This document shows, one piece after another, positions 6,784 through 7,312 of a stretch of DNA of 7,312 bases (position 1 is its first letter; each line of letters begins with the position of its first letter). The position numbers and the translations under genes were made by a program. The notes beneath the pieces are model-generated. The model was not told the origin of the DNA, made no database searches, and was given only the letters and a program-made list of their open reading frames with translations. Location: assembly GCA_964393335.1 (NCBI GenBank), contig CAYMTN010000250.1:1-7312 (forward strand). Reading direction: 5' to 3'. The DNA is from CAYMTN01 sp964393335 (lineage in GTDB: Bacteria > Chloroflexota > Anaerolineae > Aggregatilineales > Aggregatilineaceae).

Positions 6784-6956
6784 GCTGCTCAAGGGCGGTT
6801 CCCGCATTCTCTTAGCGCGGTTAGTGACACTGCGCGGCCTGAGTCATGGCTTCTGCCACTAGGCACGGCGAGCGCGGCACCCTATAGTAAGCATGAAGCA
6901 GGGCGTATTCGTAACCGCCCGTATAGCGAGATGAAGGAGAATGAGGAACGAGTCGA
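6784..6956 (+). promoter_or_regulatory. Leader of the aminotransferase gene with a candidate sigma70-type promoter
   Basis: TAGGCA (6860-6865) and TATAGT (6883-6888) are 17 bases apart and match the sigma70 consensus at 4/6 and 5/6 positions; transcription would start near 6895, giving a leader of about 60 bases. A short hairpin GGGCG/CGCCC (6901-6905 with 6916-6920) lies in that leader. Upstream, AGTG-A-CACT (6823-6831) and three copies of GCGCGG (6815, 6832, 6872) could be regulator sites or chance in GC-rich DNA. GAGG (6943-6946) is ten bases before ATG 6957 and is the likely ribosome binding site. I see no gene in this stretch. Confidence 0.45.
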
Positions 6957-7312
6957 ATGGACATTGCATGGGAATCGCGTTATGCCCAGCGGACCAGGGG
7001 CATAACCAGTTCAGTGATCCGCGAACTACTAAAATTTACGCAACGACCTGAAGTTATATCTTTTGCTGGAGGCCTACCCGCCGCCGAATACTTTCCAGTA
7101 GAACGTTTTCAAGAAGCCTGCCAGCACGTGCTGGCAACCCAGGCTCACCAGGCACTGCAGTACAGCCCCACCGAAGGTTATGCCCCGCTGCGTGACATGA
7201 TCGCCAAACGACTTTGTCGCTACAATATCTGCGCCAACGCGGACAACGTATTGATCACGTCCGGTTCCCAACAAGCCCTGTCCTTGATCGGGGCTTTGTT
7301 GATCAATCCGGG
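6957..7312 (+). CDS. PLP-dependent aminotransferase, class I/II, LysN/KAT II-like (3' end outside window)
   Basis: Only the first 118 residues are present; the frame is still open at the window edge. The sequence shows fold-type I aminotransferase landmarks of the LysN (2-aminoadipate aminotransferase)/KAT II/MocR-C-terminal group: SFAGGLPAAEYFP (35-47), ALQYSPTEGYAPLRDMIAKRL (66-86), and NVLITSGSQQALSLIGALLINP (97-118). The SGSQQ turn (102-106) normally cups the PLP phosphate, and Tyr69 lies in the conserved QY-x-PTEGY segment. The catalytic lysine would be well beyond the edge. There is no N-terminal winged-helix domain, so it is not a MocR regulator. ATG 6957 is the first in-frame start after a TGA at 6942 and has GAGG ten bases upstream. 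Substrates in the group include 2-aminoadipate, aromatic and branched-chain amino acids; the exact one is not readable. Confidence 0.88.
   Translation, partial: MDIAWESRYAQRTRGITSSVIRELLKFTQRPEVISFAGGLPAAEYFPVERFQEACQHVLATQAHQALQYSPTEGYAPLRDMIAKRLCRYNICANADNVLITSGSQQALSLIGALLINP

Noticed and set aside
6941..7051. Short + strand frame starting at ATG 6941, right after AAGGAG
   Set aside because: The spacing to AAGGAG is about one base, the 36-codon product is featureless, and it overlaps the well-supported aminotransferase start in another frame.
1..7312. Mobile elements, CRISPR arrays, tRNA/rRNA genes, toxin-antitoxin or defence genes
   Set aside because: I looked for terminal repeats, regularly spaced repeats, tRNA-like cloverleaves and typical protein motifs on both strands and saw none.

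Overview
The window is GC-rich bacterial DNA, densely coding, and every gene I can support lies on the + strand. The gene content fits an anaerobic or facultative bacterium, and I favour Chloroflexota (Anaerolineae-like). The clues are an actinobacterial/chloroflexal-type PAC2 protein, a divergent UroD-fold protein and a two-gene NfnAB/SudBA-type flavoprotein. This placement is inferred from gene content and style; no rRNA or other marker is present.

Layout. (1) 1-136 is a short leader with weak promoter-like hexamers and a 7-1-7 inverted repeat. (2) 137-4077 is a probable four-gene operon: a PAC2 (proteasome assembly chaperone 2-like) protein, a UroD-superfamily protein that lacks the HemE signature but carries a His-x-Cys...Cys zinc-site pattern, a YghZ/Gpr-type aldo/keto reductase and a second, diverged aldo/keto reductase. 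The first three are overlapping or nearly so, the fourth follows after 28 bases, and a strong intrinsic terminator at 4096-4123 closes the unit. (3) 4124-4324 is an AT-richer intergenic stretch with two inverted repeats, probably the control region of the next unit. (4) 4325-6709 is a bicistron for the small and large subunits of an NfnAB / sulfide dehydrogenase / glutamate-synthase-small-chain-like NAD(P)H:ferredoxin oxidoreductase, closed by an intrinsic terminator at 6747-6783. (5) 6784-6956 is the leader of the last gene, with a plausible promoter. (6) 6957-7312 is the 5' part of a LysN/KAT II-like PLP aminotransferase, cut by the window edge.

How they may work together. The NfnAB-type pair would balance NADH, NADPH and reduced ferredoxin pools (or act on sulfide/polysulfide), and the aldo/keto reductases would consume NADPH to reduce aldehydes. 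The UroD-like protein looks more like a zinc-dependent methyl-transfer enzyme than a haem-pathway decarboxylase, but its substrate is not visible here. I see no mobile element, tRNA, rRNA, CRISPR array or defence system. The window is mostly ordinary metabolism; the most interesting point is the company kept by the PAC2 and UroD-like genes.
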